Below, piece after piece: positions 1-11,805 of a DNA stretch of 64,000 nucleotides. The notes under the pieces are model-generated. The model was not told the DNA's origin. It worked only from the letters and a program-made list of their open reading frames with translations, and did not search any database. Numbering within the stretch: position 1 is the first letter of the stretch; each line of letters opens with the position of its first letter. Both the position numbers and the translations under genes were made by a program. This stretch comes from Gnetum montanum (taxonomy: Eukaryota > Streptophyta > Gnetopsida > Gnetales > Gnetaceae): the NCBI GenBank assembly GCA_015680685.1, contig MNCI01004998.1:177892-241891 (forward strand), in the 5' to 3' direction.

Positions 1-905
1 CTAAACTCAAATCAAGGTCGAGTTCACTAGTAGTAGCTAAAGTGTGAAGTTTTGCCTAGATTGGAAGCATTGAGAACTTGTCATAGACTAACTCATATGG
101 GGTGTACCCTATAGGTAGTTTCTGGGATGTCTTATAGGCCCATAGAGGATTGTTTAATTTTGTACTCCAATCTTTATCTAAACCTACTAGTTGTCCTAGT
201 AGGTATTATAGTAATTTCATGGTTAGTGATTTCAACTTGACCATTTGCTTGGGGATGATATGGTTTTAATTTATGGTTAACCCCAAGTTGCTGCATGAGT
301 TTCTTAAAGGTAGCATTAGTGAACTGGGTTCCATTATTTGATATTAGCATTCTAGGTACTCTAAATCGGTTCACCACATGTTGTTGAAAAAACTTGGTAA
401 ATATTTTTGTTGAACAGTCTTTCACTACTGCTGCCTTTGCCTACTTTATGTAATAATCCACAATCACAATAATGTATGCTTTTTTGTTTGACATCGATTG
501 AATGGACACTATAAAATCAATTCCCCAAATATCAAAAGGCTCTAGCAGCGATATCGAATGTTGTGGCCCTTCATATTTGGTTGTAATTCTTCCATCTCTT
601 TGGCAATGTTCATAAGATTGTATCAAAGTATGGGCATCTCTGAATAGAGTAGGCCAAAAGTAGCCTATCATTAGTAGTTTAAGAGTCATTTTGTGCCCTA
701 CATAGTGGCCACCACATGGACCTTCATGAACGTACTATAACACTCTTTGATGGTCACGATTGGGCACACACCATCTAACGAGCCCATTTACACAAATCTT
801 GTATAGGTTCCCATGTATTGCCATGTATTATTTAGCTATGCTAAGGATTGTTCACATTGTTTTCTACTTCATTTAGAAGGAAGCTCTTGGGTTGTGGGAT
901 AAGTC
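1..905 (-). pseudogene. Element G integrase (broken, partial)
   Basis: Two open pieces on the minus strand (441-689 and 174-425) carry integrase hallmarks. First comes a stretch ending in CQRDG that corresponds to the zinc-binding HHCC region. Then comes the core start DIWGIDF with the first catalytic Asp. The second piece has SNNGTQF, where the usual catalytic Asp of the D-N-G-T motif is Asn, and then NGQVEITN with the catalytic Glu retained. The second acidic residue is therefore lost, and stops separate the pieces. It would have joined element cDNA to the host chromosome; this copy cannot. The end of the domain is outside the window. Confidence 0.85.
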
Positions 906-2560
906 AGGTACTTTGTAGTCCATGGCTATTTTGTTAAATTTATAAAATTTATTGTTCTAGTAAATAGGTACTCATTGGGATATTTGTCTGATAAAGGTTC
1001 TACTTGATTATTTGCATCCCATTTCAACCTTGATAATTGATTAGATACCACATTTTCTATCTCTTTTTTATTAATCATTGTTATGTCAAACTCTTGAAGA
1101 ATCACAAGTCATCTTATCACTCTAGGACTATCTATTAACTTGTTCATTAAAAATCAGATGGCACTATGATCGGTGTGGACATAGATTTGGTAAACAAACA
1201 CATAATGTCTAAATTTTTTAAGCAAATGAACCACGACGATCAACTCATTTTCGATTGTGGTGTAGTTTAATTATGCTCTAGTGATTCTCTTGCTAGCACA
1301 ATGTATGTAGTATGGTCTTTTTTGATCATCAAGTTGTGTTAGTACTGCATCAAGTGCATAGTTGAGGCATTAGTCATGATATGAAAAGACCTTGACTAAT
1401 CTGGAGCTTGGAGGATTGGTGTCTCAACTAAGTTCTAATTCAAAGCCTCAAATGCCTTTTCACATAACTTAATCCACTCAAAAGGTGCATCCTTCTTTGT
1501 GAGTTCTACAAGTGGTTTGGCTATTTTTGAAAAGTTTTCAATAAATCTTCTATAGTATCTCATATGGCCCAAAAAGGATCTTACATCTTTTACCATCATT
1601 GGCCATTGAGTGATGTTTTGGATGACTTTGATTTTTTTGGGATTAACCTCTATACATTTCTAGGAGATTTTGTGTCTTAGCACTATGCCTTCCTAGACCA
1701 TAAGATGGCTCTTCTACTAGTTGAACTTTAGATTGGTTTCAACACATCATTTAAGTGCCTTCTCTAGCCAGTCCAATGCTTATTTAAAGTCTAGCCCATC
1801 TGTGGAAAAATCATACATGAAAAATTTAACATCATTACCTATCTACTTTTGGAAGATGCTTAAAACCAATCTTTGGAATGTTTTTGGTGCATTACATAGA
1901 CCGAAAGACATCTTTTTGTAAGCAAATGTTTCCCATGGATTATTGAATGTGGTTTTCTCCTAGTCTTCAAGTGTAATGTAGATTTGATTGTATCCACTGT
2001 ACCCATCTAGAAAACTCTAATACTAATGTCCTGAAATTGTTTTGAGGACCTGATCAAAAAATGGCAATGGAAAATGATCCTTAAATGTGGCTAGATTCAA
2101 TAGCCAAAAGTTAATGTAGATGTGCCACTTTCCTTCCTTCTTTGGAATTATCACCAAAGGACTTAACATTCACTATATGCAATTGGATAAATGAATTCTA
2201 CCTTTAACAACTTTTCCAATTCTTTCTTGACTACTTCCTCAAATTTAAGATTAAGCCTTTGTTGAGGTTAGTGTTTTGGTTTGACTATGACATTGGTGTA
2301 GATTCAGTGTTGACAAATTCATGGATCAATTCCTGTGATCTCATCATAAGACCATGCGAATGTGGTAGGCCATCTATTGAGCACTTCTAATAGTTTTCTT
2401 TGTTGCTCTTTGTCTAGGTTAGTGTTGATAATCATTGGCTTCTTGTTGTTCAGAAATGCATATTCTAACATTATTGGTATGGCCTTTAATTCCAATGGTT
2501 CCAGTTCCATTATGTCTAGGATCTCTAAGTGTCCCCAGTCCATTTCTTCCTCCTGATTGT
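906..2560 (-). pseudogene. Element G reverse transcriptase and RNase H (broken)
   Basis: The minus-strand piece 2319-2543 encodes the segment just before the RT palm (it ends WSYDEITGID, typical of gypsy RT N-terminal linkers), and matches the equivalent piece of element A at 17732-17977. Between 2300 and 900 the RT palm and RNase H can be followed only in fragments with many stops; no intact FMDD box is left. Role when intact: copying element RNA into DNA and degrading the RNA. Clearly degenerate. Confidence 0.75.
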
Positions 2561-2639
2561 TCTGAGGGTAAGAATGTCTTTTCCTTAGTTATTTCAATTT
2601 ATCTATTTTTGCAACATAGGTACTGATGATATGTTCTTA

Positions 2640-3240
2640 TGGTTCCATGTACTTATTAGATGGGTTTCTTCACTAGTAATCAGCCACTAGGTGCCCTATT
2701 ATTGGGTGGTTGCTACATATAGAGAATTTTTCACACATCTTGTTTCTATGCATTAATTGGATGCCTTAGTCTCATTTCATTTAATGGTCAAAATTCATTA
2801 CCCGCGATTGCACTTATGATCACTGTATGCAATACATGGAATCCTTCATTTATGTATGATTCTTGCTTTATCTTCCTTGGAAGTTTCCAAGGACAAATCA
2901 TGAATTTAAAGCTTAACATCCATGGTGCTAAGCCAAGCTCTTCCCATGATAATTGGAAATTCTCCCTTGTTTCTCCCCATGTGAATGATTAGAAAATTGG
3001 TAGGATAAGACTAGCCACTAATAGTAGTAATCACATTATCTTGGATTAGTTCTTTTTTATGAAAGAGTCCCTACCTTGATCTAATGAGTTACAATTTGTG
3101 TGAGCATGACACTTGTGAGATTTGAACTTGATAAAGTCAAAATCTTACTACATTGAGAAGGACTTGATATGGATGGGGTGGAATTAGACATGTTCCCCAT
3201 CCACTGAGTCTTTTCTAGACTTGTTTTGAAGAACGGTCAT
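2640..3240 (-). pseudogene. Element G aspartic protease (broken)
   Basis: On the minus strand, around 2930-2990, a segment reads FPIIMGRAWLS, which is the C-terminal signature of the gypsy retropepsin domain and is nearly identical to the sequence in elements A (17298-17558) and E (58585-59445). The upstream active-site region lies near 3060-3120 but is interrupted. When intact it would cleave the Gag-Pol polyprotein. It sits between gag and RT as expected. Confidence 0.65.
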
Positions 3241-4387
3241 TTCTTGGGTTGAGACTCATAAGTAACCCTCCTCTCATGCATATTGACTACCCTTGTAGCA
3301 CTCTTTGGTTGGGGTTGTGATGGCAAGTCCCCTTGCATATCAGGAGGTGGCACTGGTAACATAGGATTCAAGTGTTGAGTAGAAGGTCCAGTTGTTGGTG
3401 GATGCACATATGAGTTGGAATCAGTCCTTGGTGGCATTGATCTATGCTATTTTTCTTAATAGTATTGTGGAGCCCGAATAGCTACATGATTAGGCGATAT
3501 TGGATGTTGGATAAAATATCCACATGAATTTAGTTGCTGTTGGTATGGATATTGTTGGTGAGGTGGTGGCATAGCTCATGATTGAGGCTATTACCACTGT
3601 TGATGGTATTATTCTTATGGCTGTGGTCAAGCTCCACTAGGATAGTACATTGGTTGAAGGTTTTGTCGGTAATTACCTTAAGGATAAGGTAACCATTTGC
3701 ATAATTATTTTTGAACAAATTTGGGATTGAGTGCATATGCCCCCATTTCTTACAAATATGCCATGACTGGACAACATCCCTTAGGATGTTCATACTAGCA
3801 CACATTGCAACCTTCATCATCTGTGGAGTTGGTGTTTGAGCACTCAGACACTAAAGCAACTTTGCCTTTATGTTCAAGTTCTTTCTTCCTCCTTTTGTCT
3901 TTTCCTCTTCCTAATATTTATTCAATTCATTCCTCCACTATCTTTAATGCAGTTGGGAATTTTTCTTTAAGAGAATCCAACATTTTCTTTACCTTAGCTA
4001 TAATGTTTCTTATAGACTTCTAAATTGGTAGAGTCTTTTTCTAGATGACATTGTCCAAGGTTTTGTCCTATTGTTTCTCACATACCCGTACATCTCTCTT
4101 CTGGATTAATGGATCTCTGTTGTGCTCTTCAGCTGATTTCCTTTTTCTGAGTTCTCCTTTCTCTTTTGCCACTTGGTCGATCAGTCTTTAAATATAATGG
4201 AAAGTTAATTTTGATAGTCTTCCTTGGGTGTAAACCCTAAGGGTCTCTCTGGTTTTGCTCCTTAGCCCATTTATGATGTGCTTAAGTTGTTCCTTTGATG
4301 AAAATTTGTGGCCTGGGCATCCATGTAAGAGTGAATGATATTTGCCCATTGTCACAACAAGGGTTTCATGAGTTCCTTGTTTCCAGT
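3237..4387 (-). pseudogene. Element G gag, C-terminal part (broken)
   Basis: Minus-strand coding relics: a proline-rich stretch (3237-3437), and around 3780-3815 the gag zinc-knuckle-like motif reading CNVC, a stop, YEHPKGCC. This motif is shared by the other gypsy elements of the window. Toward 4387 the reading is the gag core, which is cut by the insertion of element A and continues at 23644. The nucleocapsid-like motif would bind element RNA. Stops and frameshifts throughout. Confidence 0.7.
4383..4387. repeat. Target-site duplication of element A, left copy (CCAGT)
   Basis: Five bases directly before the 5' LTR of element A. The partner at 23639-23643 is CTAGC. The gag of element G reads through if the original site was CCAGC, so each copy carries one C-to-T change. 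Confidence 0.7.
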
Positions 4388-5240
4388 TGATAAATCATGT
4401 TTTTCATACGCTTCAATATTGGAGTGGCCGTGATATCAGGTACACAATATTATGACCCAAGATGCGATATTGTACATTTGATATCATAGGGTTACTCCTG
4501 GGTCTATAAATATAGTGCCCGAGCATACGAGTGAGGTAGTTTTTGGCAATCAAGTAGTGAAACTCTTGTAGTTTGTCCATTTGAGAGTTAGAATATTTTC
4601 CAAGTGCCTATAGTAGGAGGTCTAAGTGTGAATGGATCTTTATTCAAGCATTGATGTACCTGAACAAACCATTGTGTTGGCAATAAAGACAAACTCTTCG
4701 ATTCATCCTTGCAGCACTTGAGACTTTCTTTTTTATGCATTTATATATTGTGATTTCATGCAATTTACATTAATGTTATTCATTCAGAAATTAATTTTAA
4801 TTCATTAAGAAACTGATTAAAATACACAAGCATGACCCCTTTGAACATACATGTGACACTTGGTAGCTCAAAAACGGTTAGCATTTGACAACCTAGTAAT
4901 GTTAACATAAAGTTCAAGATGTGTTTGGGAAGTGGGAATGATTACTTGTGTTAGGCTAGGTTAGATCATAGTTTTCTTAGCACTTAATCACTCTCATCTT
5001 CATTCTTGTTCTAGGCGAGTAAATTGATAAACACAAAATAATAAAAATCTTATGCCTTAGTCACACTTAACCATACAATTGCATTCCATAAGTGGGACTA
5101 AGAAGCCAACAAATGGGCAACATACATGCATTGTTTAGCTCTAGCGTACTTGGTAATTAAAGTTTGTAGAATTCGACCAGATTGCACATGAACACCTATG
5201 ATTCATATGGTTTGGCGTAGGAGTACCTCATCACTCATCA
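4388..5240 (+). repeat. 5' LTR of element A
   Basis: Starts TGATAAATCATG and ends CACTCATCA immediately before the PBS. It has a TATA-like CTATAAATATAG near 4504-4515 and an upstream U3 with GATATC/GATATT repeats. It matches 22785-23638 along its whole length with scattered substitutions. Confidence 0.9.
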
Positions 5241-5260
5241 TTGGTGCTATTGCCGGGGAC
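5241..5260 (+). other. Primer-binding site of element A
   Basis: TTGGTGCTATTGCCGGGGAC directly follows the LTR. It resembles the TGGCGCCGTTGCCGGGGA primer site, complementary to tRNA-Asp, that is typical of Athila/Tat-type plant gypsy elements, with a few mismatches. Confidence 0.8.
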
Positions 5261-5376
5261 TTTAGTTTTACGTGCACTATCTAAACCGAGTGAAATGTAG
5301 TAACCTCATTGCTTGAACCCTAAGAGTCAAATCTTCCGAAAACAAAAATTAGAATTATAATTAAATTAAACCTTAA

Positions 5377-6756
5377 ATGCACACTGCTTATAAGTTCATT
5401 AACATAAAATGTTTTCTTCTCAAAAGAGCCTATCTCTGCCCAGGGCAAACCAAGTGCCTCAGCAATACCGAGTGGTATATGCTCATCCCAATGAGTATGT
5501 ACCTAACTTCACCTTCATCTTACATCAAGATGAACTACTGTGGTGGTGCGACATGGAAGGAAAAATTGTGTTGCCACCTGATTGATCTATTCCAACAATG
5601 CTCTAGCTAATGCTTGCATGACACAAGCTTCAACATCTTCATGGATAGTACAAGATGCAAGATCCTGATTCAAGGGATATCATCCCACTGAGGCACAAAG
5701 GTTAAGGGATCATCAGTTGGAGCATCAACATGAGCTTGTGAAGGGTAAGGGGTCAAACAATTTTCCACCTTCACTTGGCCCATTTGATGGAGGTGACCAC
5801 TTCTTTAGTGATTCTCCTCTTTTTGACTTTGTTCAGGGAGCCCTCAACCAGAATGTGCAATCCACAATTCATAATCTAGGTTCTGGTCAAAACAGATCCA
5901 ATGACAAAAATGGATCTGGAGAGGCAAGTTATGATAAGAGGAAAAAAGAAGGTCACGATCATGATTGTGATCATGAGCATCAAAGGAAGGGTGATAGGCA
6001 TCAGCATGGAGCAAGTTCTCCTTCTTCTTCCCCTTCAGCGTCTTCTTCTTCTTCTTCATCTAGCTCAGATCATGGCCGTAGAAGGAATAATCGTGATGGA
6101 GGTGATCGATGAGACTAGAACAACAGAAGGGACCATTAGGACAGTCGCGACCAGAGGTGTGGGCAATCCAAAGAGACCCATCATCAAAAAATAAGGGCTC
6201 ATAGAGAACATCATAGGCACCATCACCATGGCCTTGATGAACCTCTACTTGCCACTTGGGTCATGTTGAACATTGCAGAGGCTGTGAGGATTTTAACAAG
6301 GCACGTGAAGGATAGCAAAATAAAAAGGCTAGACATGAACAACATCCCTTGGTTTGAGGGAGGATACAATGTTGATTTGCAAAATCTTCTTCAAGCCTTC
6401 TAAGATGCATGTGCCTTGCAGAATATTGAGAATGACTAGCAAAAGCTAAAATTATTTCCAAGGATACTCATAAAGGAAGCAGAAAATTAGTACTAATCCT
6501 TAGAACCAGAATCAATTTGGTGGTGGAGTATGATGTTAGAATTGTTCAATGAAAAATATCATATGTACTGCTGAGTATCCAATCTGAGGAAGAAAATCCA
6601 AGGGTGGAAACAAGGAAACCATGATCCATTGGATGCTGCTATTGGCCAATACTATTCTCTATTGCATAGGTGTCCTGGCCATGGATACTCTTAGCTTGAT
6701 CAATTTTTTCATATCATAGATGGGTTACAGTCTGAAACTAGAAAACCCTTGGTATT
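5377..6756 (+). pseudogene. Element A gag, N-terminal part (broken and cut by element B)
   Basis: Gag of a Ty3/gypsy element, the structural protein of the virus-like particle. The first readable part (about 5440-5620) matches the gag N-terminus of E (FILHQDE...GNIVLP). From 5717 to 6112 it is open and very rich in His, Arg, Asp and Ser, with a polyserine run near 6020-6065. From about 6230 the conserved gag core follows (NNIPWFEGGYN, KLKLFP, LELFNEKY), with several in-frame stops. The reading breaks at 6756 where B is inserted and continues at 15916. Confidence 0.8.
6752..6756. repeat. Target-site duplication of element B, left copy (GTATT)
   Basis: The right copy is GTATC at 15916-15920. 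Joining the flanks restores the gag reading TLGIYPQGRL seen in related elements, so GTATC is the likely original. Confidence 0.75.
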
Positions 6757-7642
6757 TGATGAATCATGATTCATTAGGCTCCAATATTGGACCCATGATA
6801 TTGGATCCACGATATCGTAACCTAAATAATGATATCAGATACATGATATCATGACTCATGTGCAAGCCTATAAATACACATGTAGGCGCACGGAGGGAAG
6901 GAGTAGTTCAGTTAGGAAATTAGTTCTTAATTAGTTAGTTTTTTAGTCATTTGTTAGTTCTTCTCAACCTTTTCTCCTAGTGCATACTCGCAGTGTGATG
7001 ATTGTAATTGTACAACACCTTTATTTGAGTGTGACATACTTGGACATGCACATGATTAGCAATAAAAATCGAGATTACTTCATCATTGCAACATTCACTT
7101 AGTTTTAGTTGTTTAATTATTATTTATTGCTTTTGTAATTAATATCTCTCACCCTCATTTCCTATCCCTGTTATTAAACACAGAATGAGTACGACATAAT
7201 CATGAGTATTTAAGTGTGACTACTTGGTATCCCAATAGCATACCTAGGATATGTGCTTGGTAATCCCATTAGTAGTCATACACGAGGTCCAAGATGTGTA
7301 TGGATGATTAAGGAATGGATGATCATCACACTTAGGCTAGTTTAGATTCTCTTCCCCTATGTCCTAGTAGCTTAACTCTCTCTCCCTTTTCCTTCTAGCT
7401 TAATTAAAGTTATTTTCTATTGCCTCTAGGAGTAGCACTAGTTTAGGACTGCATCATACACCTCACTTTAGACTAAACTATACGTGACAAAGCAAATACT
7501 AGTCTAGGTGGGAAGATAGTGAATTGCGATCAATGAGTAACTATCTAAATACCACAACTAGCCCATCTATAGAGTTCAACTGGATCGTGTGTGAACGCTC
7601 GTATTCATATGGTTGAGTGTAGGGGTACCTCACCACTCATCA
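6757..7642 (+). repeat. LTR1 (5' LTR) of element B
   Basis: 886 bp, TGATGAATCATG...CACTCATCA, directly followed by a PBS. U3 holds two 14-bp units around GATATT/GATATC near 6788-6816; a TATA-like CTATAAATAC follows at about 6868-6877. Very similar to LTR3 at 15021-15915. Confidence 0.9.
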
Positions 7643-7662
7643 TTGGCACCATTGCTGGGGAC
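7643..7662 (+). other. Primer-binding site of element B
   Basis: TTGGCACCATTGCTGGGGAC, one base after the LTR end counted from TGG. It is a tRNA-Asp-type PBS with a few mismatches to TGGCGCCGTTGCCGGGGA. Confidence 0.8.
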
Positions 7663-7774
7663 GGTGCTAGTTATTTAGATTAGTTACATCATTCAAGATC
7701 ACTGTAACAAAGTATTAATGATATATCTTTTAGAAGGAAATAATTGCAAATAAGTCACACACAATTTCACAACA

Positions 7775-9802
7775 ATGTCTCTCTCACAAGACTATGATAA
7801 TGCAACAACTAGTAAGGCAATTCATTGGAGAACCAATGAATTATATGATGATGGAGATGAAGTTTGGAGTACTCAATCTGATGTAGGGATCTCCTATGTA
7901 CATAAACAAAGACAACATCATCCCAACTCACAAATTCATAACCTACCTAGTAACGATGAACCCTTGCTGGCCACTAAGAGCCTAATGCATATACAAGAGG
8001 TTGTTCGAATATTCTGTAGGCATCATAAGGAAAGCCGTATACCTAGGATTGATTTAAACAACTTTCCCAAGTTATCAAGAGACTATGATTTAGATCCACA
8101 ACATCATTTACAAGCCTTCCATGATGCCTTTGTATGGAACAACATCAATAATGGGTGGCGAAAACTTAAGCTCTTTCCCATGACACTTGTTGGCCAAGAA
8201 AAAGTATGGTATAGGTCTTTAAAACCAAAATTAATTTGACATTGGCCAACAATGGTAGAACTCTTCAATGAAAGATATCAAGCCTATGCAAGAGTATCAG
8301 CCTTGAGGAGACAAATCGAAGAATGGAAACAAGCACAACATGAACCCTTGGACATGACCTTAAAAAGATATTATGCACTATTAAACAACTGCCTAGGCCA
8401 TGGGTTCTCCGAGGAGAGGCTAATGTACCATATCATAGATGGGCTTTGTAATGAAACAAGTGAAAATTTAGGGATGTATGTCCTAGGTCAACTATATGAA
8501 CTACGAACCCATCAATTCCAAGAGCTTATTAAGTGGCTAGCAAAAGAAGAAGGAGAGATGGATAAATAGGAGAATGTTGAAAAATCTCAATAGGATCAAA
8601 TATCAATTTAACAAAGGTTTGTAATCAAGAAGAGGAGAAATCAACTCACCTTAAGGAGGTGGATTCATCTTTTCCAATACTACAATCACTAGATGAAATT
8701 GAGGAAAAGATCAACAAGATGATGGAATGGATGCATGAAAAATGTGGAGAATATACCAACACTATTAGAAGTAGAACCATGACGAACCAAGAAGCAAGAC
8801 AAAAAACCCTTAGATAATTGGAAAGAAGGGTTGAAGAGAATAAGAACTCAACTGTTAATCATACGTATCAATGTAATGTTTACTTGTACGATCACCCCAA
8901 AAGTCAATGCCCAATCTTGTCATATTTACATGAGTATTGGGGAAGAATGTTACATCCAGAGTTTGTACAAAAATATTGTGTTCAATCATAGTGGCAAAAA
9001 GTCGAGTTGTAGGGGAGGCCACCCTCAAACTAGTCACACCCTTCATATCATCCGAATCCAAGCACCTATCAGGTTTAGCATCCTATTTTCCCAGCTGGGT
9101 CAACATCCTCTATCTCACCACATTGTTATCATTCTCCTAAATACTATCCACGCATATCCTATCCAACATGATCACCACCTCATGTGCCTTACACTTTTCC
9201 TCAACCTCAATATTCCCATCCTTCACCTCCTTCTACATTGCCACCAATTGTACCAGAAGGTTTTGCACCACAGCACCAACCCACAAACGTTACTTGTGAT
9301 ACTACTATCAATAGTAGTGGAGGTACTCAAAAGCATTCTTTCTTCAGGCATGGCCATAGAAAGAAATAACATGATTTTGAAACCACTGCATTCTCCAACT
9401 CAACATAAGCCAAACACTGTGATGCATCTTTCTCCTCAAACCCAATGCCTCCTATTACCTTATTAGGGCCACCAATCAAAATTCAAACAACTATGGGGCC
9501 CAATGAATATACCCATGTAGGGAGACATACTAATCCTTGCATACCATCTTACGGTCACAGGTGCCATAGTGGGTCAACTCCTTATCAATTAAACTCATCT
9601 TGTAACTTGCTCCACTATGTCAACTTTAATACAGATTGTGCACCCCAGTATGGGTACATTCCAACCACAACATCAAAAGATACCCAATGGTTTGGATATG
9701 ACCAGGTCCCAATAATTCCAAAATGCATGGTTCCAACCCTTCCATTTATTAATTCTTTCTATGATAAAAAGTTTAGTTATGGGGGATATCCCCCATTCTA
9801 AC
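7775..9802 (+). pseudogene. Element B gag (few disruptions)
   Basis: Starts MSLSQDYDNATT; the same start context is seen in element D. The open piece 7775-8239 contains the core start (RIDLNNFPKLS...). After one in-frame TGA it continues in the same frame at 8252-8569 with ELFNERYQAY and the conserved core ending ELIKWLAKEEGE. A frameshift lies between about 8640 and 8870. A zinc-knuckle-like motif is at 8872-8910 (C-x2-Y-x3-H-x4-C). The Pro/Tyr/His-rich tail (9184-9369, 9445-9801) ends KFSYGGYPPF. The polyserine region of the A/E/F gag is missing. The gag ends on a tract homologous to the end of pol in A, which suggests that pol was deleted between them. Confidence 0.8.
9781..9794. repeat. 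Perfect 14-bp palindrome GGGGGATATCCCCC at the gag end
   Basis: Lies within the last codons of the B gag. The homologous place in D (about 53215-53229) has a one-base-changed version, and the end of pol in A has a related GGGGGAGAT tract. Confidence 0.8.
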
Positions 9803-11195
9803 AAATAGAATTAATAAATTTTTTTCCTTTTGTTTAATTTTACAATTTTTTGTTTTCTAATTTTTCATCTTTCAATTTGTTGTTTTATTTTTTTATTTAT
9901 TGTTTTGTCTTTTTATCTTTTTATGATTAATCTCATCTATGAATAAAACACTCATGTGACTCGTTGGTTGAGGCGTTGTTCTATGCTATCAAGTCTTGGG
10001 TGGCTAATTATTTGGATAGCGAGCCCATACATCCACCCAACCATTCTATTAATAAGAGGTTCTACTCTGGGTATGATGATATTCTTGACATCATGGAAAC
10101 TTAAAGTAATTTTGTGCTCATTATGTCCAGAGTGAAAAATGATGGACTAAGAGGGAATGGTTAGGGTGTGACATCAAGGGGACTTGTGGGTTCTCTTTGG
10201 TGACAACTGTCAAAGTTATCATGTAGCCTGGTTGTGCTAAGATCCTTGTAGATCTAACAAAAAATGGAAGTAAGAGTAATAAAGGCACTTAATAAAGAAA
10301 CCCAATGCTATTCTAGGGGGTTCCACTAGAAAGACATGCATCCCTGCCTGAAGGTAGGTAGCTTCTCTAGATTACGCATAAAAAAAAGAAGGAAAAAAGA
10401 AAAGAAAAGATCAAGATCAAAGTGCTGCAAAGCAATTCTGAAGCACTCCTCTCTTGAAAAAAACGTGAAGTGATTATACACCTTGTTGTCATGGTACTCT
10501 TATGGTTGTCCATCATGGGATGAAACAATGCGATGTCATTGATCAAAGGAATGGACTTGGTCTTGATTTTGGAGTGATGGGCTAATGACACATTAATCAC
10601 ATCCTACACTCAAGATTCATTATGCCCTAGGTCAGTTACCTCACGTCCCAATCTCTGTAATCCCTTCTCTACTTTATCCCATCTCGCTGTTCATGTATTT
10701 GTAACCTGTGTCTTGTGTAAGACTGAATTCATACCTCATCACGGTGGTATCTACATGTGTGTGTTTTGTGGAGCTAGTGTGGATTACATTTAGCTCTTTT
10801 AGTGCCTACGAACATTTTAAGGTGTGGTTACGTAAGGGAATTATAGGTTGGAACCTACTTTGGGGAGGACCCACTTGCATGACTTTTGTAATTTGTACTT
10901 GTTGCACACCACCACATCATTTTATACCCTCCGAGTACTTCATTGCCAAATCTATTCTTTTCTTTGTCATCATTATATCAAACGTTCCTCAAAACCATTA
11001 CATGTCCTTTTATGTGTCACCTAAATAAATTAGGTCTAACATTAAAATTTTAGGACAACTTCCTTAAACAAATTTCTAACTCTAAAATCACACTAAGCAA
11101 AAAATTCAACATTTATTAAAGGCAATGAGTAAGGTATGAAATAATTGAACTTCTTTCAATAACCTTACTAACAATTGATCTTTGTGTGATTATAG
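9803..11195 (+). other. Non-coding spacer of element B between gag and the 3' ORF
   Basis: No supported gene. It begins with a T-rich tract with TTTTGTTTTA-like repeats (9820-9920) that also follows pol in A and gag in D. Further blocks (for example the segment around 9955-10090) are shared with D at about 52900-53080. It ends in a splice-acceptor-like TGTGTGATTATAG just before the 3' ORF. A plausible role is an intron or leader for a spliced mRNA; this is inference. Confidence 0.55.
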
Positions 11196-11642
11196 ATAGC
11201 CCCTAAAAGAGGACAACAAGGAGGACCTTCTCAAGGTGCAACTGAATGCCTAGGGGGAGGCAGAGGCCAAGGACCTCATGTAGACTATGTAGAGAAAGAG
11301 GCACAATCATTCAGCATCCATCAAGAAATTCCTGTAATTCCTGTCATTGCACAATCTGGTCAAGAAAAAGGTGGAGAGGTCAAGGGTCGAGCCTATGAAG
11401 AGGAACGATGACTATCTATAGCATGGCATGTTAAGGCCACTCAAGTGTTCCTACAACTGCTGTGTCCATGGGAAGTGCTGACTCTATCAAACATTGGAAC
11501 ATCAGCATGGACGGCTCATAATTCTTGGATAGAAGAGGAGAAATGTCAGGTGCTTCTTCAATGGTATCAAGCTCAGAATCTTGGAGTGTAGGACAAAGGA
11601 AAGGCATCCATGGAGGAGCCACCATCACTAGGAACCACATGA
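11196..11642 (+). pseudogene. Element B extra 3' ORF, short copy (internally deleted)
   Basis: Reads APKRGQQGGPSQG right after a TAG acceptor-like site. The start codon is ATA where D has ATG, and the start choice rests on that comparison. It runs on through YVEKEAQSFSIHQEIP and, after a stop near 11410, jumps directly to the C-terminal part (FLQLLCPWEVL ... DKGKASMEEPPSLGTT, stop). The large middle and the coiled coil present at 12783-14824 are missing. The function is not established. Position and splice site are like the env-like ORFs of Athila elements, but no signal peptide or membrane segment is visible. Confidence 0.6.
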
Positions 11643-11805
11643 TTTCCAATAAATTTTGTAATTCTATGTCTGTGTCCCAATTTTGTTTTGTTCAATCCCA
11701 CACTATGGCATGAATAATTCCTACTTAGTCAATAAGACCATACCTATCCACTATGTAATCAATTGGACTCATTCTCATTTTATTTAACTCGAGGATGAGT
11801 TATTA

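Larger units (their letters stand above)
1..4387 (-). mobile_element. Ty3/gypsy element G, pol and gag C-terminal part (continues off the left edge)
   Basis: Reading leftward on the minus strand this stretch holds the end of gag, then protease, reverse transcriptase, RNase H and integrase, the domain order of Ty3/gypsy elements. It is the continuation of the gag that starts near 24903: element A was inserted between 4387 and 23639, and the reading resumes across the target site (CCAGT left, CTAGC right; both derivable from CCAGC by one C-to-T change each). The 3' LTR lies outside the window. Many stops and frameshifts show it is an inactive copy. It is probably the oldest element of the left block because everything else sits inside it. 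Confidence 0.85.

Noticed and set aside
8831-9466. 211-codon plus-strand open frame in element B
   Set aside because: Out of frame with the conserved gag; the neighbouring frame carries the zinc-knuckle-like motif and the Pro/Tyr tail.
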